Shown: positions 1 to 9,476, counted from the stretch's first letter. The stretch: DNA of 64,000 nucleotides from Citrobacter portucalensis (GCF_002042885.1 NZ_MVFY01000016.1:1-64000); one strand, 5' to 3'. Notes: generated by a model from the sequence alone, not told the origin. Program-made: numbers and translations.

Positions 1-1
1 G

Positions 2-2254
2 AACTCCCCTGTTCTTGAGCTTATGCGCGACCACCTGCTATATGCCGGAATTATGGCAGGAAGTGTGGTGGCGGGCTTTATCTGGCCACTCGCCATACCG
101 CTCTTTCTTTTGCTGGCCATCGTGGCCAGCATCAGCTTCGGTACCCACCGCTGGCGCATGCCGATGCGAATGCCAGTCCACCTCAATAAAATAGATCCGT
201 CTGAAGACAGGAAGGTACGACGCAGTTTTTTCAGAGCATTTCCCTCACTGTTTCAGTACGAAACAACGCAGGAAAGCAAAGGTAAGGGGATATTCTACAT
301 TGGCTATAAGCGAATGAATGATATCGGACGCGAGCTGTGGCTCACCCTTGACGATCTGACCCGCCATGTAATGTTCTTTGCCTCGACCGGTGGCGGGAAA
401 ACCGAAACCATCTATGCGTGGATGCTCAATTCATTTTGCTGGGGACGGGGATTCACCTTTGTTGACGGCAAGGCGCAGAACGACACTGCACGTACCTGCT
501 ACTATCTGGCTCGCCGCTTTGGGCGTGAGGACGATGTGGAGTACATCAACTTCATGAACAGCGGCATGTCCCGCAGTGAGATGATCCAGAACGGAGATAA
601 AAGTCGGCCACAGTCTCACCAGTGGAACCCCTTCTGCTACAGCACTGAGGCCTTTGTGGCTGAGACGATGCAATCAATGCTGCCGACCAACGTACAGGGT
701 GGAGAATGGCAGTCCAGAGCTATTGCAATGAACAAGGCGCTGGTCTTTGGCACAAAGTTTTACTGTGTCCGTGAAAACAAAACCATGTCATTGCAGTTGC
801 TCCGCGAGTTTATGCCGCTGGAGAAACTGGCCGGGCTTTACTGCCGTGCCGTGGATGATCAGTGGCCAGAAGAAGCTGTCTCTCCGCTCTATAATTATCT
901 GGTAGACGTACCGGGTTTCGATATGGCCACCGTGCGGCAGCCTTCAGCCTGGACAGAAGAGCCGCGCAAGCAGCACAGCTACCTGACGGGCCAGTTTCTG
1001 GAAACCTTCAACACATTCACAGAAACGTTCGGCAATATCTTCGCTGAGGATGCCGGCGACATCGATATTCGTGACAGTATTCACAGCGACCGCATACTCC
1101 TGGTGTTGATCCCAGCCATGAACACGTCGCAGCACACAACCTCTGCACTGGGGAGAATGTTTGTTACCCAGCAGAGCATGATCCTGGCCCGGGACCTTGG
1201 ACACAAGCTGGAGGGACTGGACTCAGAAGCGCTTGAAATCACCAAATACAAAGGCAAATTCCCCTACATGAATTATCTCGATGAGGTGGGAGCCTACTAC
1301 ACTGAGCGAATAGCCGTTCAGGCTACACAGGTACGCTCTCTTGAGTTTGCACTTGTAATGATGAGTCAGGACCAGGAGCGCATTGAAAATCAGACCTCAG
1401 CGGCCAACGTCGCAACCCTTATGCAGAACGCAGGCACCAAAGTCGCCGGAAAAATCGTGAGTGATGATAAAACGGCAAGAACAATCAGTAATGCTGCAGG
1501 GCAGGAAGCCCGGGCGAATATGGTCAGCCTGCAGCGGCAAGACGGTCTCATTGGCACTTCCTGGATCGATGGTGACCACATCAATATCCAGATGGAGAAC
1601 AAAATCAATGTGCAGGACCTGATTAAGCTACAACCCGGTGAGAACTACACAGTGTTTCAAGGTGATCCAGTTCCAGGAGCATCTTTCTACATCGAACCTC
1701 AGGATAAAACATGCAATGCCCCCGTCATTATCAATAGATATATCACGATTAACCCACCGAATCTTAAGCAACTGCGAAAACTTGTCCCACGAACAGCACA
1801 GCGCCGTCTGCCGGCAGCGGAGAACGTCAGCAAAATCATTGGTGTACTTACAGAAAAACCCTCGCGCCGGCGTAAAGCGGCCAGAACTGAACCCTGGAAG
1901 ATAATCGATACCTTCCAGCAGCGGCTGGCCAATCGACAGGAAGCACACAATCTGATGACAGAATATGACATGGACCACGGAGGACGGGAAGAAAACCTCT
2001 GGGCAGAAGCGCTGGAGATCATCAGAACAACCACTATGGCGGAACGAACAATCCGGTACATCACACTCAATAAACCTGAGTCAGAATCGACGGAAGTAAA
2101 CGCTGAAGAAATTCAGCTGGCGCCGGATGCAATATTGAGGAACCTGACACTTCCACAACCTGCCTATGTTCCTCCTGCCCGGCACAGAAACGAGCCATTC
2201 TTCTCCCCAAAACAGACAAGTTCACCACAGCCAGATATGGAATGGCCAGAGTGA
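2..2254 (+). CDS. trbC: TrbC-like type IV coupling protein (5' end outside window)
   Basis: Inner-membrane ATPase that couples the relaxosome to the conjugative secretion channel (known role of TrbC in R64/IncI plasmids). From the ATG at 23 the protein is 743 aa. Hydrophobic segments cover about residues 8-40, a Walker A (STGGGKTET) lies at about 121-129, and a Walker B-like MNYLDEVG at about 414. The frame is open without a stop back to base 2, so the true start is probably left of the window and about 20 residues may be missing. The C-terminal 150 residues are polar and proline-rich. It runs in the same direction as no close neighbour; the relaxase nikB lies opposite at 4776-7475. IncI-type plasmids keep trbC next to nikB, which supports the call. 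Family assignment is firm, exact start unknown. Confidence 0.88.
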   Translation, partial: NSPVLELMRDHLLYAGIMAGSVVAGFIWPLAIPLFLLLAIVASISFGTHRWRMPMRMPVHLNKIDPSEDRKVRRSFFRAFPSLFQYETTQESKGKGIFYIGYKRMNDIGRELWLTLDDLTRHVMFFASTGGGKTETIYAWMLNSFCWGRGFTFVDGKAQNDTARTCYYLARRFGREDDVEYINFMNSGMSRSEMIQNGDKSRPQSHQWNPFCYSTEAFVAETMQSMLPTNVQGGEWQSRAIAMNKALVFGTKFYCVRENKTMSLQLLREFMPLEKLAGLYCRAVDDQWPEEAVSPLYNYLVDVPGFDMATVRQPSAWTEEPRKQHSYLTGQFLETFNTFTETFGNIFAEDAGDIDIRDSIHSDRILLVLIPAMNTSQHTTSALGRMFVTQQSMILARDLGHKLEGLDSEALEITKYKGKFPYMNYLDEVGAYYTERIAVQATQVRSLEFALVMMSQDQERIENQTSAANVATLMQNAGTKVAGKIVSDDKTARTISNAAGQEARANMVSLQRQDGLIGTSWIDGDHINIQMENKINVQDLIKLQPGENYTVFQGDPVPGASFYIEPQDKTCNAPVIINRYITINPPNLKQLRKLVPRTAQRRLPAAENVSKIIGVLTEKPSRRRKAARTEPWKIIDTFQQRLANRQEAHNLMTEYDMDHGGREENLWAEALEIIRTTTMAERTIRYITLNKPESESTEVNAEEIQLAPDAILRNLTLPQPAYVPPARHRNEPFFSPKQTSSPQPDMEWPE

Positions 2255-2326
2255 CAGTTCAAAAATTTGTCGGGTTTTAGGAACAACTGCCGATAATCAA
2301 AATGATATAGCACGAAAGGAAATGAA

Positions 2327-2596
2327 ATGAAGAAACTAATATTTGCCGCACTCTTTGGTTTTTCAGCCGTTGCCGCTGCAGCGCCCCAACCTGTTGTAGA
2401 CGCCAATGCCGTGGCGCAGTTGACTGAAATCCGTAACATCCTCCTCACGAACCAGCAGAAGGCGTACGCCTGCTCCGATGGCGAGAAGCTTTATACCGTC
2501 GGGTTGCAGATTAAACATGATGGTTCTGAATACAAATGTGTTTTAAAGAATGACCACGCGGAATGGGAAGTAGTTCCACGCATTGCATTTAACTAA
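2327..2596 (+). CDS. small exported protein, DUF1496/YnjH-like
   Basis: An 89-aa protein with a clear Sec signal peptide: KK, then a hydrophobic stretch ending AVAAAA-PQP near residue 20. The mature part has two cysteines (ACSDGE and YKCVLK) that could form a disulfide. The C-terminal half (KLYTVGL, KHDGSEYKC) resembles the DUF1496 family of small periplasmic proteins; that match is by eye. The start has a good ribosome binding site (GAAAGGAA). It follows trbC by 70 bp and ends just before a strong terminator, so it may be the last gene of the trbC transcript. Function unknown. Confidence 0.6.
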   Translation: MKKLIFAALFGFSAVAAAAPQPVVDANAVAQLTEIRNILLTNQQKAYACSDGEKLYTVGLQIKHDGSEYKCVLKNDHAEWEVVPRIAFN

Positions 2597-2600
2597 AAAA

Positions 2601-2624
2601 GGCCGCGAAAGCGGCCTTTTTTGT
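2601..2624. terminator. bidirectional Rho-independent terminator
   Basis: Perfect hairpin GGCCGC-GAAA-GCGGCC followed by TTTTTTG on the + strand and preceded by AAAAAA, so it works both ways. It separates the convergent genes ending at 2596 (+) and 2627 (-). Confidence 0.9.
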
Positions 2625-2626
2625 TT

Positions 2627-3421
2627 TTATAGTTCTGCTTTGGAGGTAGCTGAGTCAAAATTCAGTGCTTTCGAATACGACCGTTGCTCATCCTTAGCGA
2701 TCTTGCTCGTTTCTTCCATATCAAAGTCCGGATATTTTGTTTTAACCGCTTTGCACAGGTCTTTCAGGTGCCCTTCTGCTTCACATACTGCGTTCCGGAA
2801 ATCATCATGAGCAGCCTTTGCCAACGGATCAGTATGTACATTGTGCTGATGGCCGAACTTCTGCAGATGAGGGTTATTGGTTTCAACGAAGTACCATGCA
2901 TAAGAAAATGCCCGCGAGCATGACTGGTAAAATAGCTCTACAGACTTCCTGATTTCTTTGTCATGAAGATGGAACTGAGTAGCCTGAATATAACCCTCAA
3001 CACCGTAGTGGTAATGAAGTGCCGGAATATATACCCACGTTATTTTTCCGTGATGGAAAAACCAGTCATAAGTAGGCAAGTGCATCTGGCTGAATAACTC
3101 ATAAAGAGTATTTTTATCTTCCTTGTCTTCTGCAGTCATCTTCTTTTTTGATGGCCAGCGATCCAGTGTTTCGTTCGCTATCAAACAGAGCAGACCCAGC
3201 CCCAGACATACCCATCCACTCGTGCTCGTATCTGGTATATTAATGCTTGCGTACCTGGATAAAAATGCGTTCACATAGGGGACCCAAAGTGGCCCTGACA
3301 ACATCGATATACCGGCAGCTATCAGCGCCCTGGTGACCCACTTACGTAGTTCTGGAAAAAAAACGCGAAATATTTTCCAGAAAAATTGCTCATCAATTTT
3401 CAAATCATATTTCCTGGGCAT
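2627..3421 (-). CDS. predicted membrane protein, unknown function
   Basis: A 264-aa protein. The N-terminal 50 residues are basic and aromatic, followed by hydrophobic helices at about residues 32-55 and 72-86 (VCLGLGLLCLIA). The remaining 175 residues are soluble, rich in His, Tyr and Trp (TYDWFFHHGK, HYHYGVEGYI), and predicted cytoplasmic. I do not recognise the family. It stands alone between the terminator at 2601 and the Fic gene. The length and the ordered amphipathic C-terminal part argue for a real gene. AT-richer than the flanking transfer genes, so probably an accessory insertion. Confidence 0.6.
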   Translation of the reverse strand: MPRKYDLKIDEQFFWKIFRVFFPELRKWVTRALIAAGISMLSGPLWVPYVNAFLSRYASINIPDTSTSGWVCLGLGLLCLIANETLDRWPSKKKMTAEDKEDKNTLYELFSQMHLPTYDWFFHHGKITWVYIPALHYHYGVEGYIQATQFHLHDKEIRKSVELFYQSCSRAFSYAWYFVETNNPHLQKFGHQHNVHTDPLAKAAHDDFRNAVCEAEGHLKDLCKAVKTKYPDFDMEETSKIAKDEQRSYSKALNFDSATSKAEL

Positions 3422-3528
3422 ACCCTATGCCGCGGTGGAGGCCACAGTGTATTCGTGAAGAAAAAGCTAAGACAAGGCACAGAAACCCTTGCAGGCGACG
3501 TTAAAAAGTATTGGAGTAGCTATAACCC

Positions 3529-4680
3529 TCACTCATTTCTCAAGAGGTCGACATAATCCTTATAGACATAGCTTTTCCCGCGAGCTCTGCCAGTCGTTTC
3601 AACAAGAATGCCTGTAGCTTCGAGTACCTTGATCGCAGTACTGGCAGTAGGAAACGTTACCGCAAGTTCAGACTGAGCACGTTCGACAGTTAATCTTGGC
3701 ATAACTGGCAGTAACTCAAAAAGACGCATGGTTTGCAAGGACGTCGAGGTGTTCGCAAGTAGCATCTTTCGATGCATGGCGATGAGAGAAGCTATCTGAA
3801 TAATACTCCGTTGAGCCTCCTCAGCAGCTATCTCCACCCCTTCCAGGAAGAACGATACCCATTGCTCCCAGTTCCCATAGCTCCGTATCTCTGACAGACA
3901 CCGGTAATATTCTTCCTGATGGCTTTTCAGGTACCCGGAAACATATAAAAGAGGTTCGGGCAGGACACCCCATTCTTCCAGCAGGATTGCAATAAGCAGT
4001 CGGCCAATGCGTCCATTACCGTCCAGAAAGGGGTGAATAGTTTCGAATTGCGCATGCACCAGGGCAATCTTAACGAGTGGAGGTAACGTCTGATTTTGGT
4101 CGTGAATAAACAGCTCCAGATCAGACAAGAGGTTCGTGACTTCTTCCGGGGGAGGAGGAACATAGACCGCATTACCAGGACGAGTTCCGCCTATCCAGTT
4201 CTGGCTGGTTCTGATGTTGCCGGGTTGTTTATTAGCGCCACGAATACCATTGAGAAGAACCTTATGCGCTTCCGTAATCAACCGCACCGATACAGGAAGA
4301 CCTTCAGGTGAGTTAATTTGTTCCCGGACATACCGGAATGCCTGCAGATATTGTGTAACTTCTTCAACATCATCCGCATTGGCAACGGATAAACCTGCTT
4401 CGTCATCAAAAACGTCTGTCAGGGTAGCTTGGGTACCTTCCAGCTGGGAAGTTAGCAATGCCTCGCGGCGCAAGGCGCTGTAAATGAGCCACTCTCCGGA
4501 GGCAACGAGACCAGACATACCTGAAAGCCTGGCCAGGGCAAGTTCAGCTCGTGTATTTTGTTCTTGCCATACATGGGGATCCAGTTCTGGTTTCGTTGGT
4601 GGCAGAGGAAATGGCACAAAGGCATGAACAGCCTCATTGTGGCTTTGGGTGGTTTTGTAGTGGCCTGTTACTCGATTCAT
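3529..4680 (-). CDS. Fic-family protein (AMP-transferase type)
   Basis: A 383-aa Fic protein. The full catalytic motif HPFLDGNGRIGR is at residues 216-227; the His is the catalytic base and the DGNGR loop binds the nucleotide phosphates. An inhibitory-helix motif TSQLEG (the [S/T]xxxE[G/N] pattern) lies at about 77-82, upstream of the Fic core, which is the arrangement of self-inhibited class II Fic proteins. The last 80 residues (LPVMPRLTVERAQSELAV, STAIKVLEATGILVET) look like a winged-helix domain, suggesting DNA binding or autoregulation. Known members AMPylate proteins such as gyrase or topoisomerase IV; the target here is not known. It is monocistronic, upstream of a 95-bp AT-rich region with repeated TTTAATA motifs. 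Confidence 0.88.
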   Translation of the reverse strand: MNRVTGHYKTTQSHNEAVHAFVPFPLPPTKPELDPHVWQEQNTRAELALARLSGMSGLVASGEWLIYSALRREALLTSQLEGTQATLTDVFDDEAGLSVANADDVEEVTQYLQAFRYVREQINSPEGLPVSVRLITEAHKVLLNGIRGANKQPGNIRTSQNWIGGTRPGNAVYVPPPPEEVTNLLSDLELFIHDQNQTLPPLVKIALVHAQFETIHPFLDGNGRIGRLLIAILLEEWGVLPEPLLYVSGYLKSHQEEYYRCLSEIRSYGNWEQWVSFFLEGVEIAAEEAQRSIIQIASLIAMHRKMLLANTSTSLQTMRLFELLPVMPRLTVERAQSELAVTFPTASTAIKVLEATGILVETTGRARGKSYVYKDYVDLLRNE

Positions 4681-4775
4681 TAAAGCTCCTTTTAATAAGC
4701 TAGATAGTTATTAAAACATCCTTTAATAACAATATCACTAGTTAAAAAAAGCTTTAATACAGAGGCTGACTCTGT
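4681..4775. promoter_or_regulatory. AT-rich fic promoter region with repeated TTTAATA motifs
   Basis: The 95 bp between fic and the end of nikB contain CTTTTAATAA (about 4688), the inverted form TTATTAAAA (about 4711), CCTTTAATAA (about 4721) and GCTTTAATAC (about 4751). Three direct copies and one inverted copy of the same core in so short a region look like operator sites. The winged-helix tail of the Fic protein is a candidate binder (inference). Confidence 0.45.
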
Positions 4776-7475
4776 TTATCTTGGCGTCGGTGGTTCCCAG
4801 GTATTCTGATGTGAAGCTTGAGCATCCGGAGCATAACTGCTTTGATTCAACACATTTGTGAATTGTTGCTCATGCTCAACACGTAGCTGGTCTACATCCG
4901 GCCGTGCGATATGGTATTCAGCTTCATCGCGGTGGTTCACATTGTGCCATGCCACCATTTTGGCAAATGCTGTATTGAACTGTTCATCATTCCCTTCTGG
5001 TGCCATCGCGACGGTCGGAGAACGACTGAAGAGAACCGGTGCGACTTTGACCATATCCCGCTTCAGCGAATCGTAATCGCCGGTGTTTCTGAAAATAACC
5101 CTGTCGCCATAGTCAGTGCAAATGTGACGACCTGTCTCCGGATCCCGGAACTGGACGCGACCATTTTTCTTCAGTGAAGCCTGTAGGCCAGGTACACCGG
5201 AATACATCGGCGTACCACCAGGTTCACAGATAACAACACATCTGCTGTCTGTAGTGGATTTCACTGCATTACCACGACGATCCTTGTAATCCCATCCCCT
5301 TAGCTGTGATATCGCAGCCTTGTCACCTTTCACCGCTTCAGCTTCAACCCACTGCCGGTAAGACGGCGGATACCATGTTCCCTGTCCGATGAGTTCAGCG
5401 CGTTCAGCTTTCATAGCTTCTTTCAGTGTAATCAGAGCCTGCATACGCTGCAGTTCTACAATATGGTAATACAGCTTTCTCACCAGAGGGTCTCGATGTT
5501 CGATACGGATGCGCGCTTTACGCATCCGGCATTCATCATGTATAGCCTGGTAGCGCTCACGACCACGCAAATCCGGACGCTGCCAGTTAGCCCGCCAGGC
5601 TGCATAACGGGCTTTCAGATCTTCTCTTGCAGCTGCGCGCGCTTCACGGCGCTGGCGACGCAATTCAGGGTCACGTTTCATACCAGGAATATCGCGATCG
5701 CTCACGGCCAGTTCCGGATTGTAACGGCTTACCGGCTTAACACGTTCAAAGATGTCTGCCGGCACTGGAACAAATGAACCAGCATGAGGTTCCGCACGCG
5801 CAAGTGTAAGATCCGGATGAACATGACTTGCCTTAACAGGAGTCTGTTCGCGATTATAGGCATCCATCACAACCAGCCCCTGCTGCTCACGAACTAACAA
5901 CAACCCTTGTTTCGCAAACTGTTCATGACAGCGTTCCCAGGAAAAGTGTTTACTGCTTATAAGCGTTTCAATCTCCTGACGGCAGTGCGAAACAGCATAG
6001 CCCCAGAGGCTTTCCTTATCGGAGAAAATCTCGCGTTTCAGGGCTCCCTGTGGACCCGATCCTGTACGCAATTTTCGCCATTCCCGATCGGAAACTGGAG
6101 TTGCTTCCAGACCGCCACCAGTGAACTGTTCTGCAGGAGGAACCTGCTGGAAAATGTCTTTTGGTACCGGCTTCCAGCCACCTTTATACGAGTCCAGGAC
6201 CGCTTTCGTTAGCGCAGGCCATACCCGTTCTGCCCTGACTGGTGTGCGCGTTGGATCATATCCATCACAGATAACCAGTCGATCATGTTGTTCTTTAAGA
6301 TACAAACCCGACTTTGCGAGGAGTGTATGTACCGACTGTATAGTTCGTTGCGACGGGTCCTGATCAAGTGCAATCAGCGGTGCGCGTAAACGTGCGGTCG
6401 CATAGTCAGTTAAGGTATCTTTCTCTGTCATTCGTTCAGGACGCGACGGCACTGTAATTTTCTCAGGTTCGTAACGGCCAACAGCCTGGACTTGCGAAAA
6501 GATATCCTGTGCAGGAGGAGTAAACTCACCCAGTTTACGAATAAGTTTTTCGGTATCGAAAGCGTGACCAAATGCCGAAAGCGTTACGCCAGGACGCTCA
6601 CTGTCCCAGCCATCCTTCACTTTCAACTCGCCGTTATCCGCTGACAGGAACAAACCTTCTTTAGCAAAACGCTGATGGAGAGAAGACCAGTCAGTCACAG
6701 GTGCTTCCCGTAAACCGGCTATAGCAGTGTCAGCGATGTATTCTCTCAGGCTCTGAATACGACCACGCTTCCAGGCACTTTGACGATCACGTTCAATCGA
6801 AGTACGACGAACAATACGATTGTCAGGTGCAATCACATAGCACCCATTATCGGGCGAAAAGCCATGCTTAAGCTCCAGCTCACGGCAGGCCTTACTCAGT
6901 TTTTCCTGGCTGTAAGCGAGACGGTTAAGATAACCGGTCTCCGGGTGAACGCGGTTTACAGCGATGTGAACATGCAGATTATCCGTGTCAGTGTGAACGG
7001 CAGAGACGAACTGATGGCCGGCTAATCCTAGGCGAGAAAGCGTATGGCTGACCGAATCATAAATCTGTTCTGGACGTGGGCTTTCATGCGACTGCCAGCT
7101 CAGAATATAGTGGAATACAGGATCACTTTTGTTATGGGCGAACTTCGCTTTACGGGCCGAGAACTCCATCTCTTCGGCTGCGCTTTCAATTGACGTACAG
7201 TTGTGGAAACAGGTCACGCCGTAAAAATTTACCCATTCACTGCCGTCCGGCATCACGTCAACAAGCGAGATAAACGACTCATCACGCAGTTTCGTGGCAT
7301 AATCAACAAGACGAGAAAAGCGACTGCTGTGCGGCATTTCCGGTTTTGTTCCGGATGCTTTAACAGCTTCCATCAAATCATCATCGCGCGGTTCATCACG
7401 AACAGAAACGTAAGACACCAAATCCCCAAAGGAGGACTTTCCGTCTTGTCGTTTCGGTGGAATAACTGCGATCAT
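4776..7475 (-). CDS. nikB: NikB-like MOBP relaxase
   Basis: Conjugative relaxase of 899 aa that nicks oriT and pilots the transferred strand. The N-terminus (MIAVIPPKRQDGKSSFGDLV) is typical of NikB. The metal-binding histidines are in HTDTDNLHVHI at about residues 161-171. Beyond the relaxase domain there is a repeated module of about 90-100 residues: three segments around 250-320, 360-430 and 510-590 share LxLxxxxxxLxVxDGYDxxxTPVxA and PxDIFxxVxPVxRY, pointing to internal duplication. The highly charged region after residue 600 and the DRVIFRNTGDYD segment are also seen in R64-type NikB. nikA lies 21 bp upstream in the same operon, and oriT lies beyond it. Confidence 0.93.
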   Translation of the reverse strand: MIAVIPPKRQDGKSSFGDLVSYVSVRDEPRDDDLMEAVKASGTKPEMPHSSRFSRLVDYATKLRDESFISLVDVMPDGSEWVNFYGVTCFHNCTSIESAAEEMEFSARKAKFAHNKSDPVFHYILSWQSHESPRPEQIYDSVSHTLSRLGLAGHQFVSAVHTDTDNLHVHIAVNRVHPETGYLNRLAYSQEKLSKACRELELKHGFSPDNGCYVIAPDNRIVRRTSIERDRQSAWKRGRIQSLREYIADTAIAGLREAPVTDWSSLHQRFAKEGLFLSADNGELKVKDGWDSERPGVTLSAFGHAFDTEKLIRKLGEFTPPAQDIFSQVQAVGRYEPEKITVPSRPERMTEKDTLTDYATARLRAPLIALDQDPSQRTIQSVHTLLAKSGLYLKEQHDRLVICDGYDPTRTPVRAERVWPALTKAVLDSYKGGWKPVPKDIFQQVPPAEQFTGGGLEATPVSDREWRKLRTGSGPQGALKREIFSDKESLWGYAVSHCRQEIETLISSKHFSWERCHEQFAKQGLLLVREQQGLVVMDAYNREQTPVKASHVHPDLTLARAEPHAGSFVPVPADIFERVKPVSRYNPELAVSDRDIPGMKRDPELRRQRREARAAAREDLKARYAAWRANWQRPDLRGRERYQAIHDECRMRKARIRIEHRDPLVRKLYYHIVELQRMQALITLKEAMKAERAELIGQGTWYPPSYRQWVEAEAVKGDKAAISQLRGWDYKDRRGNAVKSTTDSRCVVICEPGGTPMYSGVPGLQASLKKNGRVQFRDPETGRHICTDYGDRVIFRNTGDYDSLKRDMVKVAPVLFSRSPTVAMAPEGNDEQFNTAFAKMVAWHNVNHRDEAEYHIARPDVDQLRVEHEQQFTNVLNQSSYAPDAQASHQNTWEPPTPR

Positions 7476-7496
7476 GATGTTCTGATTCTCTCCGTA

Positions 7497-7832
7497 CTAG
7501 TCGTTGCTCATAAGTTTTTTTCTGAGCGTGGTGGACAATTCTGATATTGCTACAAGGACCGTGGAGTATTCTTTATCCCCGACTCTTTTCCCTTCAACAA
7601 ACAGATGCTTTTGCAGTCTTCCCAGCCTCAATAGCTCAGTCATAAAGCTGTCGTCGATGAGTGAAATGACCTTTCTGTTCATCGCAGCGTTACGAATGTA
7701 AGCCGATACGCTTTGTCCAACCTCTTCCGCTTTCCCTTCAATTTCTTCGATTTCATCAGGGGTAAACCTCAGAGTCTTGATAACGGTTTTCTGCCGTTTA
7801 TCACTTCCTCTTCGGGATACTTTGTCGCTCAT
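7497..7832 (-). CDS. nikA: NikA-like relaxosome accessory protein
   Basis: A 111-aa basic protein: ribbon-helix-helix N-terminus (KTLRFTPDEIEEIE, then GQSVSAYIRNAAM) and a helical C-terminus. NikA binds the oriT repeat next to nic and recruits NikB (established in R64). The start has a strong ribosome binding site (AAGGAGCACAC). It is the first gene of the nikA-nikB operon and is transcribed away from oriT. Autoregulation by binding oriT, which overlaps its promoter, is likely. Confidence 0.92.
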   Translation of the reverse strand: MSDKVSRRGSDKRQKTVIKTLRFTPDEIEEIEGKAEEVGQSVSAYIRNAAMNRKVISLIDDSFMTELLRLGRLQKHLFVEGKRVGDKEYSTVLVAISELSTTLRKKLMSND

Positions 7833-8000
7833 GTGTGCTCCTTACTCGGGTGTCGGGGCGGAGCCCTGACCAGGTGGCATTTGTAATATCGTGCGTGCGC
7901 GGTATTACAAATGCACATCCTGTCCCGTTTTTTCGGCCATTATACGCTTCGCTGGCTGTTTCGCCTAGTGGCGATTTGACGGCATCGGCAGTGCGAGACA
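7833..8000 (+). other. oriT: origin of transfer (oriT) with R64-type nic site
   Basis: Intergenic region between nikA and the divergent gene at 8076. An inverted repeat GCATTTGTAATATC (7877-7890) / GGTATTACAAATGC (7901-7914), with one mismatch in 14, lies just before CATCCTGT at 7916-7923. This matches the R64/MOBP nic pattern CATCCTG^T, placing the nick between 7922 and 7923 on the + strand. The 5' end at 7923 then enters the recipient first, so the region to the right is the leading region. Positions are read from the sequence; the cleavage point is by analogy. Confidence 0.88.
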
Positions 8001-8075
8001 CTGCCACTTTTTATTTGGCAATGGTATGATTTACATGAAAATCATAGCGGCAATATGTGAAAGGAAAAATTTGAT

Positions 8076-8399
8076 ATGACAGATAAAAAATGGTTCACAA
8101 CGGAAGACGTTGAAATGGCAAAAATGACGTTAGATTCTCTACCGGATTTAACCGAGAAACGTCTTACCAAATCCGACGTATTGAATAAACTGCAAGACCA
8201 GATAATTTTGCTTTCTGGTCATAAAGGCTATTCTGTAGATGATATCCGTTCGGCTTTAGAGGGTGTGGGTATCCAGACAAGTGTTAAAGCTATTCGTGAA
8301 ATATTAAGTAAGCAGAAAAAAACAACAAAAGGGGCAGGTTTATCTCGTAACAGAACGACTAAAAATTCTAATCAAACTCCAGTGAATCAAGAAAGTTAA
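8076..8399 (+). CDS. MobC-like accessory protein, divergent from nikA
   Basis: A 107-aa protein, mostly helical with a basic Ser/Asn/Thr-rich tail. It starts MTDKKWFTTEDVEMAK with an AAAGGAAAA ribosome binding site. The middle (GYSVDDIRSALEGVGIQTS) looks like a compact helical DNA-binding region. Genes of this size in the same divergent position across oriT of IncL/M-type plasmids are called mobC; the link here rests on position and remembered pattern. Likely role is help in oriT binding or regulation of nikAB (inference). Confidence 0.5.
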   Translation: MTDKKWFTTEDVEMAKMTLDSLPDLTEKRLTKSDVLNKLQDQIILLSGHKGYSVDDIRSALEGVGIQTSVKAIREILSKQKKTTKGAGLSRNRTTKNSNQTPVNQES

Positions 8400-8562
8400 G
8401 AATTTTTACGGAGAGCAACTGGAACCTGATGAGAGGCATTACTTTACCACGATAGTGGTTAGATAATTCCGAACTGTGTAATTAGTTTAAAACTGATTCA
8501 ATACCTGTGTTTGTCACGTATAGCACCATAATTAGCGGGAGTTTCCTCCCGCATTGCATTAT

Positions 8563-9396
8563 TCATGACTTCAACTTTTGCATCATTTCTGCCATTCCCC
8601 ACAATGCACGGTTCAGTTTTACATCCCCATCAATTCCGGTCACTGCACGTGTACGCTGTCTCTTTCCTTGCGCTGTTTTTCCCAGTAAACCACCCTTTGT
8701 CATATTCTCCTGAACACGCTGATACGTCGTCCAAAGATCATTAGATTTATCTTCATTTCGGCGAACATTGAGCAAATCGGATGGTGCCAGAGGTATGTGC
8801 TTTCCTTCTGAGTTTTCATCATAACGCCAGCCCAGAGCGGTCTGTGCAAAAATTTCCTGCTCCTCGCGTGTCAGCGCGGTGTCTTTCATTATTTCTCGTG
8901 ACTCTGTTATTTCGTCAAAAATTCCCAGAACCTCGTATGCGCCTTCTATAACTTGCTCTACTACATCGCCTTTGTGCGGGACACGTATCTCACCGAACGT
9001 CTGTCCGCAAATCATCCCGTTGGTGCAGACGAAGCGGAACATTCCCGGAATCATCTGATAACTGCTGCTACCATCGTGGCTATTCAAAAGAATTATTTCC
9101 GGAACCTCTTTACCTGCAATTTGCCCGGAACGACGCAAACGCATCATATGTTTGGTGTGAGCACGTTTTCCTTCATCACGGGTGCGTGTCTGGCAAGCAA
9201 AGAACGGGAGGAAACCTTCTTCGCGCAATTTTTCCAGAACGGTAATCGTTGGAATGTACGTGTAGCGTTCGCTACGTGAATCATGTTTGTCCTCGGAGAA
9301 AATACTCGGAACAACATGCATCAGTTCATCATTCGTCAGTGGACGCTCGCGACGGATGACATTCATTGATGCAAAACGAGATGCTAAACGGGCCAT
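8563..9396 (-). CDS. DUF932 family protein, first minus-strand leading gene
   Basis: A 277-aa protein beginning MARLASRFASMNV. The start is chosen at 9396 because GAGGAGAATCACT precedes it. Segments such as the PIFSEDKHDSRSERY beginning, LNSHDGSSSYQM, GMFRFVCTNGMICG and the WTTYQRVQENMTKGG end match the DUF932 family common on conjugative plasmids and some phages; the biochemical function is not established. It is the first long gene to enter the recipient after oriT and lies 80 bp from a hairpin with Frpo-like features, suggesting early zygotic expression. Confidence 0.8.
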   Translation of the reverse strand: MARLASRFASMNVIRRERPLTNDELMHVVPSIFSEDKHDSRSERYTYIPTITVLEKLREEGFLPFFACQTRTRDEGKRAHTKHMMRLRRSGQIAGKEVPEIILLNSHDGSSSYQMIPGMFRFVCTNGMICGQTFGEIRVPHKGDVVEQVIEGAYEVLGIFDEITESREIMKDTALTREEQEIFAQTALGWRYDENSEGKHIPLAPSDLLNVRRNEDKSNDLWTTYQRVQENMTKGGLLGKTAQGKRQRTRAVTGIDGDVKLNRALWGMAEMMQKLKS

Positions 9397-9476
9397 AGTG
9401 ATTCTCCTCATGATGATAAAAAAATTGCTTCTGCCGTCGCCTTTTTGATGATGATTCACCATCGCGGGAGGCCGTT

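Noticed and set aside
7801..8029. Open frames across oriT on both strands
   Set aside because: They cover the nic repeat region and have no family resemblance; oriT explains the sequence.
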